This document shows, one piece after another, positions 1 to 9,601 of a DNA stretch of 64,000 bases (positions are counted from its first letter, which is position 1; every line of letters begins with the position of its first letter). The position numbers and the translations under genes were made by a program. Source of the DNA: JAJCYL01 sp963664285 (GTDB lineage: Bacteria > Bacteroidota > Bacteroidia > Cytophagales > Cyclobacteriaceae); NCBI GenBank assembly GCA_963664285.2, contig CAXXNX010000073.1:62001-126000 (forward strand), read 5' to 3'. The notes under the pieces were generated by a model. That model saw nothing but the letters and a program-made list of their open reading frames with translations, was not told where the DNA came from and made no database searches.

Positions 1-17
1 TTTTCTTAGAGACACTA
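1..17. mobile_element. Terminal end of an ISNCY-family element (rest lies outside the window)
   Basis: The reverse complement of bases 1-17 reads TAGTGTCTCTAAGAAAA, identical to the left terminus of the complete element at 45014-47041. The window therefore starts at the last bases of another copy whose transposase would lie to the left on the plus strand. Only 17 bases are visible, so identity rests on this exact match to a terminus of the same sequence. Confidence 0.75.
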
Positions 18-100
18 TTTATCAGATCTGAATGTAGGTGTTGTCAAGCGCTTTCATTTGACAGCACCTCGAGCGCAAAGGGGACTTCCATCCCTTGTGA

Positions 101-1452
101 TTACTCACTTCTCAGCCCTGCACTCGGGCTTGAAGTTGCTGGCTTTAATACAACTATTGAAGTCATCACAAGTGCGGCGATCACGATAAATAAACCGACC
201 GGAATTCCAGTGATAGGTGAAACATCGATGTAGTAGAGATAAATCATAGCCAGGATCGAATCTGCTACAAAATAACCAAAAGTAGTACATCGGCGATCAG
301 GGAAAGCCCAAGTATCTTGATGAATGGCTTATTGACGCTAACAATAATCTGGCTGAGTGAAGCGCCCAGTACTTTTCGGATACTGATTTCCTTGGTTTTT
401 TTAGCAACATTTAATGAAGCCAACGACATTATACCAATAAGGCTAAGAAGACACCCCAAAATAGACAGCCACAAAAAGAGTGTTTTTAAACGATTAGAAT
501 CCTTCATAGAATCCCCGTATGCAATATCATCCTGCCACCTTTTGGAAAATGGCCTATCAATAGTGTTGGCCCATAGAGCGCTTATTTCAGATTCAACATC
601 TTTTTGGTCTATTCCGGCAGTTTGAATAACGAGTTTTTTATAAGCCGTATCTGCAATTGTGCTGTAAATAATAGGTTCGGGGGAATAATCTACATAAACC
701 TGACCATTGATGAGATCATCAATTACGCCAATAATGGTTTTGCGTACGCCCTCCATCTTCACAACTTGATTTAATACATTAAAATCTGCGAAATATTTTT
801 CAGCAAACCTTTTATTGACAATAATACTCTTGTCGATGTCATTTTCGCTGCCCTGATAAAAATTCCGTCCTTGAACGAAATTTACTCCCATTTTTGGCAG
901 GAACTCTGCGCCAATGTCGTATGTTGTAACTTCCGCTTTGAGCGTATCGAACTCTATAATCTCCCTGCCAGACCAACCACCAATGTGATGCACAGTGCCG
1001 AAAGATTGCCGGATGAAAGGCAACTTGTCAATCTTTTCTTTTAGTGCTACATATTCATTCTGATCATCAACGTCTAAAATCAAGGTATTTTCAATGTCAT
1101 AACCGTAATCCATGTTTTTGACAAAGTCTACATTTTTCATGAAAGCAAGTCCGGCGACCAGAACTGTGATTGAAAAACTATATTGGGCAATAGTAAGGAT
1201 CTTGTGTAATACGCCAACTCCCTTCAAATTCTGCTTGTGGTTCAAAATAGAAACGGGTTCGAACTTCCAGGCATATAAAGCGGGAAAAAGCCCTGTGATC
1301 AGTGTACAGAAAAGAAGGAATGCAGCAACAAAAATGGACACAATGATTTCGAGGTTAATTAGATTTTTGCACCTGTCTGAGGAAATATTCAGGGTAATTA
1401 ACGAATATAAGAAAAGTGGCCAATAATGATTGTAATCTATCAAGTGGTTCAA
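101..1452 (-). pseudogene. ABC transporter permease (MacB/FtsX type), N-terminally truncated and frameshifted
   Basis: This is the C-terminal half of a two-repeat FtsX/MacB_PCD permease of the kind that is about 800 residues long in Bacteroidota. Such proteins couple to an ABC ATPase for efflux or lipoprotein-type transport. Visible parts are a membrane segment (IIVSIFVAAFLLFC), a periplasmic domain of about 200 residues, the conserved KEISIRKVLGAS motif and the start of the last membrane segments. The frame is lost near base 268 at CTTTTGG. The other frame continues with GYFVADSILAMIYLYYIDV and ends at TAA 101-103. About 400 N-terminal residues and the partner ATPase are missing. The first 40 codons (from about 1340 to 1452) may be junction sequence, since bases 1337-1381 recur next to an IS256 remnant at 44157. 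Function is assigned by family only. Confidence 0.75.
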
Positions 1453-1496
1453 ATATTTCCCAAATGCAAGGATCTATTTTCTATGACTCCACCATC

Positions 1497-2265
1497 TCAC
1501 AATGAAAATGAAGATTTTATTTTGACGGCTATTGATTTTGCCAACAGTGGGGGCACAGAATTACCTATCTGATTGTATTGTGATAAATTATCTTCTAATT
1601 CTTGACCTTTCCTTTTTAACAACTTGCTTGAAATTTGAGTTCTTTTACCCTTAAAAACGTACCAATCGGGAAAGGATTGTAACCTTGCAGCTTCTCGTGC
1701 TGTGATATTTCTTGGTTTGAAGGGATGAATAAAGTTTGAGTAAAAATGAGCCGGAATGGTGTAAGAGACTTGGGCTGGTTTTAAGTGCCTGTAATTAGAA
1801 TGATACTCCTTATTAGACAGTTCACCATTCCCACTTCTTTTTCTTACTCGGTAATCATCATGTAAGTCGCTTAACGAGTAGCCCTGCTGAATTTGTTTAA
1901 AACGCTCTACAAGTCTTTTAGTGTGCTTCATCGCAACGTGATTATGCAATTTGTCAGAATTCCCCCTAGCCCATCTTTGAAAATCATTGAAATATTCACT
2001 AACGTACTCTTGAACTTCAATACCCTCACCTGCATCGATATTAGGCAGATCAGAAATTGCTTCTTCAACTGTAATGTAGGGTAATAAGTCACCTACTTTA
2101 GTAGAAGAATCTGTATGAGTAGGAGAAGGTTTACCTATCGTTTTTCCTTGTAAGTTTCCAACAAGAAAAATCCTATCTCTGAATTGTGGAACCCCGTAAT
2201 CAGCAGCATTTAATATCCATTTCTCAAAATGATAGCCATTTTTTTGAAATTCTTCCTTTATTATG
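1497..2265 (-). pseudogene. DNA (cytosine-5) methyltransferase, C-terminal half, cut by IS30
   Basis: Reading on the minus strand from the IS30 border, the frame is open through about 255 codons. It shows motif VIII (PQFRDRIFLVG), a variable target-recognition region, motif IX (TAREAARLQSFPDWY) and motif X (YNQIGNSVPP), in the order of C5-MTases. The PCQ catalytic loop and the SAM-binding motif would lie in the missing N-terminal half. An internal ATG at 1949 gives a shorter ORF, but homology clearly extends upstream to 2265. The other IS30 border does not carry the N-terminus, so DNA was lost at or after the insertion. Together with the ATPase at 3695-5039 it looks like part of a restriction-modification island. 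The product cannot be active. Confidence 0.88.
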
Positions 2266-2290
2266 TGCTGAGATCAACTAATAAGTGCAA

Positions 2291-2330
2291 TTGAAGGTGA
2301 AAAAGCTTTTAAGGGCTTTTTCACCTTCAA
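2291..2330. other. Hairpin between IS30 left end and transposase start, copy 1
   Basis: TTGAAGGTGAAAAAGC pairs perfectly with GCTTTTTCACCTTCAA around the loop TTTTAAGG. Compared with copies 2 and 3 one base is missing from each arm at the matching place, so pairing is kept. A position between the outer end and the start codon suits a guard against outside transcription or translation, as known for several insertion sequences; that role is inferred. Confidence 0.8.
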
Positions 2331-2362
2331 AAGCCTGAGCAGTGCAATCTTTGGATTGCAAA

Positions 2363-3429
2363 ATGTCAAAAAACTACACACATCTCAGTATTGATCAAAG
2401 GTATCAAATTGAAGCATTATTGAAAACAGGAGCTACTCAAAAGGAGATTGCCTGTATCGTTCATTTTCACCCGTCTACGAGTTAAATCAGCGCCAGAAGT
2501 GTTAAGAGGAATCTTATCTCTACCTACTTGTTTTTCTGCGAAAATCACGTGAGCTTAAGCGAAATGTGGGTTCAAGAGGTAGGGGAGCTGGTGTCTATCG
2601 AACAGCAAATGCACAAAGGAGGACCAATCTTCGTCATCAAGAAAAGCCAAAAAGAGTGATTTTCACCAAACCCATGAAAGACTGGATAGTTAACCGGCTC
2701 CAAGAAGATAGATGGAGTCCTGAATTGATCAGCCATCAGGGAAAGGAAACGAGAGAATGTCCACTTAGCCATGAATGGATTTACCAATGGATATGGGAAT
2801 GTAAGCACACCAACCACCAGGAGAACCAAGAATACAAACAACTATACACATATCTAAAACATGGCAAACGAAGGCGCAAACGAGGAAACAGAAAAGATCG
2901 TAGAGGTATTATCCCGAATAGGGTATCAATTGAACAGCGACCCCAGATCATTAACAAAAGGGAACGATTGGGAGATATAGAAGTCGATTTAATGATGGGT
3001 AAAAACCACAAAGGCTCTTTGTTGGTGATGACAGACCGAGCAAGTCTTTTTACCAGAATCAGAAAGATGCACAGTAAAAATGCCGATCAAATGGCCGAAG
3101 CTATTGTGGAGGAACTCTCTCAGGATAAACACAAACTGGAAACACTCACTTTTGATAATGATATGGCATTTTCTAAACATGAGTTGATTGCTCAATCCCT
3201 TGATGTGGATGCCTATTTCACTCGTCCCTATACTAGTCAGGATAAAGGGACAGTTGAAAATAGGATTGGGGTAATCAGAAGGTTTTATCCTAAGAAAACA
3301 GATATTAGATTTGTTACAGAGGAGCAAATCAAAGTTGTTGAAAACAAAATCAATGAACGCCCTGTTAGAAAATTTAATTACCTAAACGCAAAGCAAGTGC
3401 TACAAAGGAAAATTGCACTTATTACTTGA
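2363..3429 (+). pseudogene. IS30-family transposase, copy 1, disrupted by a 64-bp insertion
   Basis: ATG 2363 starts the same protein as copy 2 (MSKNYTHLSIDQ, then an HTH_38 helix-turn-helix with TQKEIACIVHFHPSTISREL). After the Ser-Thr codons the 64-bp insert 2481-2544 changes the frame. The downstream part is open from 2566 to 3429 and retains the DDE core (EVDLMMGKNHKG, TFDNDMAFSKH, TSQDKGTVENRIG). On the opposite strand the insert itself is open and reads FAEKQVGRDKIPLNTSGAD, so it looks like a scrap of another gene rather than random filler. The protein should be inactive. Confidence 0.9.
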
Positions 3430-3479
3430 ACTTACAAAGTGCTACAAAGGAAAATTGCACTTATTACTTGAACTTACAT

Positions 3480-3698
3480 ATTGATATCTTTCTCGATGCT
3501 CAACATATCTTCGATACCTAGAGATCGATGAATTAAGGAGAAGTCACTAAAATATGCTGAACCGAAACCGACATATTTATACGATTCTATTTTGTCAAAA
3601 ACTGCGAGTCTTTTTATCGCCTCACAGAGCATTTTCCTCTCAACGGATTTCGCCGGCCTTAGACTGTAATTAATCTGCATGTAGCTTTCAGACATCAA
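3480..3698 (-). pseudogene. N-terminus of an unrecognised gene truncated by IS30
   Basis: About 73 codons remain (MMSESYMQINYSLRPAKSVE at the start, then KMLCEAIKRLAVF and KYVGFGSAYFSDF). The phrase YVGFGSAYF is reminiscent of a methyltransferase SAM-binding loop, but I cannot assign a family. Its start overlaps the stop of the upstream ATPase gene (3695), so the two were translationally coupled in one operon. The frame runs two codons into IS30 and stops at 3474. It is probably the companion gene of the ATPase/C5-methyltransferase island. Confidence 0.6.
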
Positions 3699-5039
3699 TC
3701 ATTGATTTCCATTTCAAAAAAATAATCAAAAGTCTTTTCGCCAACTTCCTTATTGGAGCGTACATCCAATGCAGTTTTGATTTGATCTATTTGGTCGATA
3801 GGTCTCAAATATGAGATTTTTGCTTCATTTGGACCTTTTTTGTGTTTGGCTAGTGTTTCAGGATAAATAAATTTCTGTGAAGTATTTTCTTTAATATTTA
3901 CGTTTTGCAAGTATGTCGGACTAGCTAAAGTTGCCTTCATTTCTAAAGGTCTTTCATCTGGTTGAGAACCTTTTTCTCTTTCTTTTTTCATATTATTCAA
4001 GAAAGTTATTACCGGTTTCATCAATTGGATCATTTTCTGTCTCACCGACCTATATCGAGGTGAATCTAAATCCATATTATTTTTTGTCGTATTCCATGGA
4101 AGTAAACTTGAGTCCTCTGCTTCAAAAAAGACATACCCTCTAAATCTATTGAATTGGCCGTGGTATTTCGGTTCTCCATCAGTTCTTCCTCCCCGTCCAG
4201 CCAGTAACTTCTGTTTGTTCAGGTCCCACTACAAGTCTATCATTACAGAATATATACCAACCCCCGTCTTCAAGACTTGGATGCGATATACCAGCGAATA
4301 TTTCAACTGTCATTTTTTCGGAGTACTCATTTTTCCAGTATGCTATTCTAAAGTCTGGTGATGTTAATAATTCAAGTTTTCGTGGTTTTAGTTTGTGCTT
4401 ATTTATTTGAATTCTAAGACCTTTGTAAATGTTGTAGAGATTTTCCAACTCAATTTCGGAATATAATTTCTTTATAAAATTTTCATTTTGGAATTGCTCC
4501 TTTACATCCGATCTTAAATCTGTAACAATGATAATAGTCCCTCTATCCATAATAGGAATTTCATCTAACTCCTCTTCATAAGATTTAAATTCAAATTCCC
4601 ATGTTTCCTCATCATCTTGCCATTCTGAAACGTCTACTTCCATTTCAAACTTTGAAGTACTAGCTACAGAACTTATCACAAACTTTTTGCCTAACTTGAA
4701 GAGTGCTCGTTTCATACCTATTCCGAACTGACCAACAGAACCTGGTGTTAATGGTTGATTTTTGGGCCTACCGAATCGAAAGGCATAATCTCGGGCTGTT
4801 GCAACCGAAATTCCACCACAATTATCTCCTATTACATATCTATCTTCATGTGCCTCAATGTCGACCCAAAAGTTATGATAATCACGGCTAGAGGACAGAG
4901 ACCTAACGCCATCTACGCAATTATCCACTAAATCACCAATTGCATCTCTTAAAGTAAGGTCCCTGATAAGCATCGATATGAAGAGATCTTTGGTAGGAAA
5001 GGCATTAATTATTTTTTTTGGATCTGAATTACTCATCAA
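3695..5039 (-). pseudogene. GHKL (MutL/MORC-like) ATPase of a restriction-modification type island, frameshifted
   Basis: The N-terminal 280 residues form an HATPase_c_3-like domain: N-box RDAIGDLVDNCVDG, ATP-lid motifs IGDNCGGIS and GQFGIGMKRALFKLGK, and later the strand-rich region ending WYIFCNDRLVVGP. At about 4180-4190 (GGGGAGGAAGAACTGATGG) the frame shifts. The next frame continues DGEPKYHGQFNRFRGYVFFEAED and runs to TGA at 3695, giving about 447 residues in total. Such ATPases sit beside C5 methyltransferases, Vsr and Z1 proteins in systems described by Iyer, Abhiman and Aravind (2008) as the bacterial relatives of MORC. The neighbouring methyltransferase remnant fits this. Whether the frameshift abolishes function cannot be told, but the operon downstream is cut by IS30. 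Confidence 0.78.
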
Positions 5040-5439
5040 AAAAGATTGTATAGTTAAGTGTATGAATGGAAAACCACTTCGATTATAACGTTTTCGTAGT
5101 TATCTGAATGGCAATATACTGAATATCAGGTTTCGTAAACAGATTACAAAGCTTCAGATATATTGACATGAATCAAAATATATGTTCGAAAGCGTTACCC
5201 AACCGTTACTCCATCATTGTTCAAAATGTCATTAACCACCTTTAATACCTGTATCAGTTCATAACATTGGTTCATTTCACTTTTGTAAGTAAAACATAAT
5301 AAGAAGTCATTATTTATTAAATAATCCCGGGTAGGATAGGTCTAATTCATTGGTTGTCATTACTCCTTTTTTAAGTTTTTAAAGCTGGTTAAACTGATAG
5401 TCCAGTATTTATATCTTTGCTGCTCCAAATTGACCCAAC
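5040..5439. other. Intergenic region between divergent genes
   Basis: This AT-rich 400 bp holds no recognisable gene. It must contain the promoters of the leftward ATPase operon and of the rightward peptidase gene. The only motif I can name is the TAnnTTTG element at 5412-5419. Confidence 0.5.
5412..5419 (+). promoter_or_regulatory. Bacteroidota -7 promoter element for dipeptidyl-peptidase III
   Basis: TATCTTTG fits the Bacteroidota TAnnTTTG -7 consensus and lies 20 bp before the ATG at 5440. No clear TTG -33 element is seen at the usual distance, so this is a motif call only. Confidence 0.45.
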
Positions 5440-7217
5440 ATGAAAAGACAGATCTTGAAGCTATCAATATTTTTTTCTGCAATACTTTTTGGTTGCCAGA
5501 CACCCGGTTCTGAAAGTGATTCACTACCCTTAGTGCAGGACACAGAGGGTTTCCGATGGCAAACAGAGCAATTCGCAGACCTTAAGATTGTCCGCTATCA
5601 AATCCCGGGATGGGAAGATCTTACCCCTAAGCAAAGGATTTTTGTTTACTATCTCGCCCAGGCTGGTTACGAAGGCAGGGATATCATGTACGCGATGAAT
5701 TATCGCCACAACTTGGCCATCAGAAAAGCCCTGGAAAATATTTACATTAACTATCAAGGCGACCGGACCACATTTGAGTGGGAAAATTTCCATACGTACC
5801 TCAAACGAATTTGGGTCTCAAATGGGATTCACCATCATTATTCAATGAACAAAATAATGCCAACATGTTCAAAAGAGTTCTTTTTGGGACTTTTTGATGA
5901 AATTGATACGGGAATAGAAGGGGAGACCATGCGAGCGATGGCTGATCCGGAGTTTGAAGCCAAAAAAGTTAACCTTGACCCCGGTAAAGACCTTTTGCTC
6001 TCATCAGCGGTAAATTTTTACGATCCCGATGTAACTCAAGCTGAAGTGGAGGCTTTCTATGCTGAAAGGATTGATAAAAATGATGACACTCCAATTTCAT
6101 ATGGACTCAATTCAAAAATTGTTAGAATGGAGGATGGATCCATTGCCGAAGAAGTTTATCGGGTAGGAGGGCTTTATGGTCCGGCCATTGAGAAAATGAT
6201 TGGATGGCTTGAAAAGGCCGTCGTTGTAGCTGAAAATAAAGCACAGGCTGATGCACTCGAATTATTAATTGAATACTACCAAACCGGAGATTTTGAAATT
6301 TGGGATAAATACAATATCATTTGGTCACAAGCTACCGACGGTGATATCGATTATATCACAGGTTTCGTGGAAGTTTATAATGACCCCATGGGCTTTAGAG
6401 GATCATATGAAACAATAGTAGAGATCAATGATTTTGAGGCGTCGTCCAGGATGAAAGTACTGATGGACAATGCCCAGTGGTTCGAAGACAATTCACCGTT
6501 GATGGAAGCACATAAGAAGGATAGTGCGGTTGGCGTTACCTATAAAGTGGTGAATGTAGCTGCTGAATCCGGGGATTCTTCTCCAAATACACCGATTGGC
6601 GTAAACCTGCCCAATGCCAATTGGATCAGGTCAACTTACGGTTCTAAATCCGTAAGTCTCGGTAATATTATTGATGGCTATGCTGAGGCTAGCAGTGGTG
6701 GTCTAACGGATGAATTCGCATTGACTGATCAAGAGAAACAGAGAATTAAGACATATGGCGCTTTCGCTGGTAAGCTTCATACTGCATTGCATGAGGTTGT
6801 TGGCCATGCATCGGGGCGTTTAGAACCGGGCGTGGCTGCACCCAAAGAAACATTGAAAAGCTACAGGTCTGCGCTGGAAGAGGCCCGGGCTGATTTGGTC
6901 TCTTTGTACTACATCACTGATAACAAATTGATTGAGCTTGGTTTGGTAGAATCGGAAGAGGTCGGGAAGGCTGAATATGACAGCTACATCCGCAATGGCA
7001 TCATGCTGCAATTGAGAAGGTTGCAACCTGGTGAAGTGATTGAGGAGTCACATATGCGAAACCGGGCGATGGTGGCTCGATGGGCCTATACTAATGGTCT
7101 TGAAGATAATGTGATTGAAAAAGTGATCCGGGATGGCAAGACATACTACAAGATCAATGACTACGACAAATTGAGAGAATTATTTGGTCAGCTCTTAAAG
7201 GAAGTTCAGCGAATTAA
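5440..7217 (+). pseudogene. Dipeptidyl-peptidase III (M49), N-terminal part, interrupted by IS1380
   Basis: A zinc metallopeptidase that removes dipeptides from peptide N-termini. A lipoprotein-type signal ends with LFGCQTP (Cys about residue 19), so the protein would be anchored outside the cytoplasm. The M49 zinc motif HEVVGH is at about residues 451-456 and the third ligand motif EEARAD about 25 residues later. The reading frame runs into IS1380 after EVQRI, stopping at PKNS encoded by the element. Removing the element plus one TTAA copy joins QRI to KSQGDYAAVRDLF at 8843, so the original gene was about 670 residues, the normal family length. Nearly all catalytic residues are present in the truncated 597-residue product, but the C-terminal lobe is missing. 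Confidence 0.93.
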
Positions 7218-8838
7218 CCCGAAAAATTCATAGTAGACAATAAAAAACAGGCATAAATTGCTTATATTGAGATAGTTAGACAACAAAATAAGCAATTAAT
7301 TTATGCCTGAATATAAGGAAAAAGATACCGTATTTTATCGAGGAAAACAAGCTTTTAAATTTGATTTTTCAGCATCAGCGATTAGCTCAGACGGAGCGAT
7401 ATTGTTAAGTGAAAAAGTAGAGAGAAAGACTGGTCTATTAAAAAGCTTCGCCGCACTGATTCCTGACTATCGAAACCCCTTTTTTATCGAATACACTTAT
7501 GAAGAAATGCTTCGCCAACGGGTGTTTTTAATGATGCAGGGCTATCAGGATTGCAATGACGAACAAAAACTCCGAGAGGATCCGGTGATCCGTAAAGTAC
7601 TAGATAGCGGATTATGTTCCCAGCCTACTTTAAGTCGATTTGAAAACAAGGCCGATCGGAGTCTGATCTACCAGATGAGTCAATGGTTTGTAGACCGTTA
7701 TGTAGAGGAGTTGAAAGAGAAGACTGGTCAAATCATCATTGATGTAGATGGTACCGATGACCCTACTCATGGATCCCAACAACTCAGTTTGTATAATGGC
7801 TATTATGGACAGACTATGTACCATGAGTTGTTCTTTAAGGACGGGAACACCGGTCAGGTCATTTTACCAGTACTACGTCCGGGCAATTGTCACTCCAACA
7901 AATGGTTTGTGGCCTTATTGAAAAGGATTGTCATTAAAATCAGAAAAAAACTGCCCTCAGTAAAGATCCTTATTCGAGCGGATAGTGGCTTTTCAGGAGC
8001 ATCTTTTTATCGGATAGCTAAGCAGTTTGACCTTCAATTTTGTTTAGGTATTAGTAGTAATGAAGTTTTAAAGACTTTTACCAAACAGACTATCATTGAA
8101 GTAAAAAAGGAATATGCTTCAAAAATCATCAAACATCAAGAGTTTGTTGGCCCGTTTACTTACCAGGCCAAAAGCTGGGATCGTTCTGAAAAGCTGTACG
8201 CCAAAGTGGAGTCTACCGGAAAAGGAATGAATGTCCGTTACTTTGTGAGCAACTTTGAAGCGATGACCGCTCAACAGATTTACTTTGATTTTTATGTCAA
8301 GCGAGGTGATGCCAGTGAAAATCGAATAAAGGAACTCAAAAACATGACTTATTCCGACCGGCTTTCCTGTCATCGCTACTGGGCCAATTTCATGCGTTTA
8401 ATCATCGCTACCCTCTGTTATGAAATGTTCCGGCAGATTAAATTATTAATTGCCAAAACAAAACACCACTTTGCTAAACGATGGCAAGTGGACAATATCC
8501 GGCTTTACCTGATGAAGGTTGGGGCGTGCCTGAAAGAAAGGAAAAGATCATTGACAATACAATTCTCAAGAGCCTTTAGATATCAATACCTGCTGGGCGA
8601 TTTGCTTACGGTGAACTGACCGATCAGTTAAACAGTTTGATTTAATCAAAAAAATGTTCTTCCATAAGAACACAATAGAGCTTTGACTGAAAATTGAAAA
8701 ATTCTAACAAAAAAACGCTCTAATGTCCTTTGAAATCCAGAAACCTGGTTGATCTTCAAATTAATACATACACTCCAATCAAAAATAGTTAGCAACCCAT
8801 TATTAATCCCAAAATTGGTGGCCTATGAATAATGCGGG
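7218..8838 (+). mobile_element. IS1380-family insertion sequence, copy A
   Basis: The 1621-bp element starts CCCGAAAAATTCATAG and ends CTATGAATAATGCGGG (inverted ends), flanked on both sides by TTAA (7214-7217, 8839-8842). The target gene reads in frame across the removed element, so this is a simple insertion with a 4-bp target duplication. It is the only one of five copies in the window whose two flanks clearly belong together without missing sequence. A small hairpin GTTCTTCCATAAGAAC follows the transposase gene. Confidence 0.95.
7303..8619 (+). CDS. IS1380-family transposase, copy A
   Basis: A 438-residue DDE transposase of the IS1380 type (DDE_Tnp_1-like, RNase H fold). Acidic motifs are visible in IIDVDGTDDPTHG (about residue 145), LIRADSGFSGASFY (about residue 225) and the conserved YFVSNFE ... 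YVKRGDASENRIKELK segment with the last glutamate. The C-terminus ends with a basic stretch (KERKRSLTIQFSRAFRYQ). The gene is full length and without frameshift, so this copy could supply active transposase for all five copies. The start ATG lies 85 bp inside the element. Confidence 0.95.
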   Translation: MPEYKEKDTVFYRGKQAFKFDFSASAISSDGAILLSEKVERKTGLLKSFAALIPDYRNPFFIEYTYEEMLRQRVFLMMQGYQDCNDEQKLREDPVIRKVLDSGLCSQPTLSRFENKADRSLIYQMSQWFVDRYVEELKEKTGQIIIDVDGTDDPTHGSQQLSLYNGYYGQTMYHELFFKDGNTGQVILPVLRPGNCHSNKWFVALLKRIVIKIRKKLPSVKILIRADSGFSGASFYRIAKQFDLQFCLGISSNEVLKTFTKQTIIEVKKEYASKIIKHQEFVGPFTYQAKSWDRSEKLYAKVESTGKGMNVRYFVSNFEAMTAQQIYFDFYVKRGDASENRIKELKNMTYSDRLSCHRYWANFMRLIIATLCYEMFRQIKLLIAKTKHHFAKRWQVDNIRLYLMKVGACLKERKRSLTIQFSRAFRYQYLLGDLLTVN

Positions 8839-8842
8839 TTAA

Positions 8843-9090
8843 ATCACAGGGCGACTATGCAGCTGTCAGGGACCTGTTTGAGACCTATGGGGTGCAGGTG
8901 GATGCAGATTTACATGCTGAAGTCTTGGGAACGATCAGCCAAACTAAATAGTGCTCCATATGGTAGTTTTATTAATCCACTTTTGGTACCAATCATGGAA
9001 GGGGGTGAGATCATGGATGTTCGATTAGAGTATCCGGATGACTTTACCGAGCAGATGTTGTACTATTCGGAAAATTATAGCAATCTATAG
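8843..9090 (+). pseudogene. Dipeptidyl-peptidase III, C-terminal part, beyond IS1380
   Basis: The frame from TTAA reads KSQGDYAAVRDLFETYGVQ and continues to DLHAEVL, then is lost in TTGGGAACG near 8928 (removing one G restores LERSAKLNSAPYGSF). It ends EYPDDFTEQMLYYSENYSNL at TAG 9088-9090. These are the last 80 residues of M49 peptidases. The extra G shows decay after the insertion, or a sequencing slip. Confidence 0.85.
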
Positions 9091-9186
9091 CCAAAGTGCA
9101 AGAAAGAAGCTAGCTTAAAAGTGTGTGATAATCAATCCAAAATACATAAGCAACCGGAATCTTAAAACTTCATTTTGAGTGAAAGC

Positions 9187-9203
9187 TTCAGTTTCAAACT
9201 GAA
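9187..9203. terminator. Palindrome downstream of frdD
   Basis: TTCAGTTTCAAACTGAA is a perfect 8-bp stem with a one-base centre, 48 bp beyond the frdD stop on the minus strand. It lacks a clear T-run, so it may be a weak terminator or a 3-prime-end stabiliser. Confidence 0.3.
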
Positions 9204-9250
9204 CCATTAACTCCTGGAATAGAAACAAGATTGAGGGTGTAATTCTACAC

Positions 9251-9595
9251 CTAAATAAAAAGTATCCAACCTGCCGCCAAAGTGCCGAAGAGAGCTCCTC
9301 CGTAACAAATTACAGCTATTAATTCATTGAGATGCTTAACCTGAAGACCATCGTAAAGCGTAAAGCGGAAACGATGTGCCCAATGGAACAGCGAAAGAAA
9401 AATAAGTGCAAATAAAAATAGTTTAGTGATCGGTGATGCTAGCAATGATCGTAATTCCTCATAAGAAGGCTCAGCAAGCCATCCCAGGGGAAATGCCAGG
9501 CCATAGAGAAAAAGTAAAATGGGGATAAAAAAGGCAGAAAGAGTTCCTCCCGCTCCGAATAGTGCCCACCAAAAGGGTTCATTACTTTTCTTCAT
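9251..9595 (-). CDS. frdD: Fumarate reductase membrane subunit D
   Basis: A 114-residue protein with three hydrophobic helices (around residues 10-35, 52-75 and 88-112) and the conserved HWAHRFRFTLYDGLQ segment of FrdD. It anchors FrdAB in the cytoplasmic membrane and helps form the quinol site. It is the last gene of frdABCD, 6 bp after frdC. Length agrees with the E. coli protein (119). Confidence 0.9.
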   Translation of the reverse strand: MKKSNEPFWWALFGAGGTLSAFFIPILLFLYGLAFPLGWLAEPSYEELRSLLASPITKLFLFALIFLSLFHWAHRFRFTLYDGLQVKHLNELIAVICYGGALFGTLAAGWILFI

Positions 9596-9601
9596 GTTAC
9601 A

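Larger units (their letters stand above)
2266..3478 (+). mobile_element. IS30-family insertion sequence, copy 1 (defective)
   Basis: The left end starts TGCTGAGATCAACTAATAAG and the right end is CACTTATTACTTGAACTTACA, so the terminal repeats share TAATAAGTGCAATT inside imperfect ends. Two peculiarities separate it from copy 2 at 12586-13696: a 64-bp block (2481-2544) replaces two bases in the transposase gene, and the last 40 bp of the right end are tandemly duplicated (about 3397-3435 and 3437-3478). Flanking genes are the methyltransferase remnant and a truncated small gene. Confidence 0.92.
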
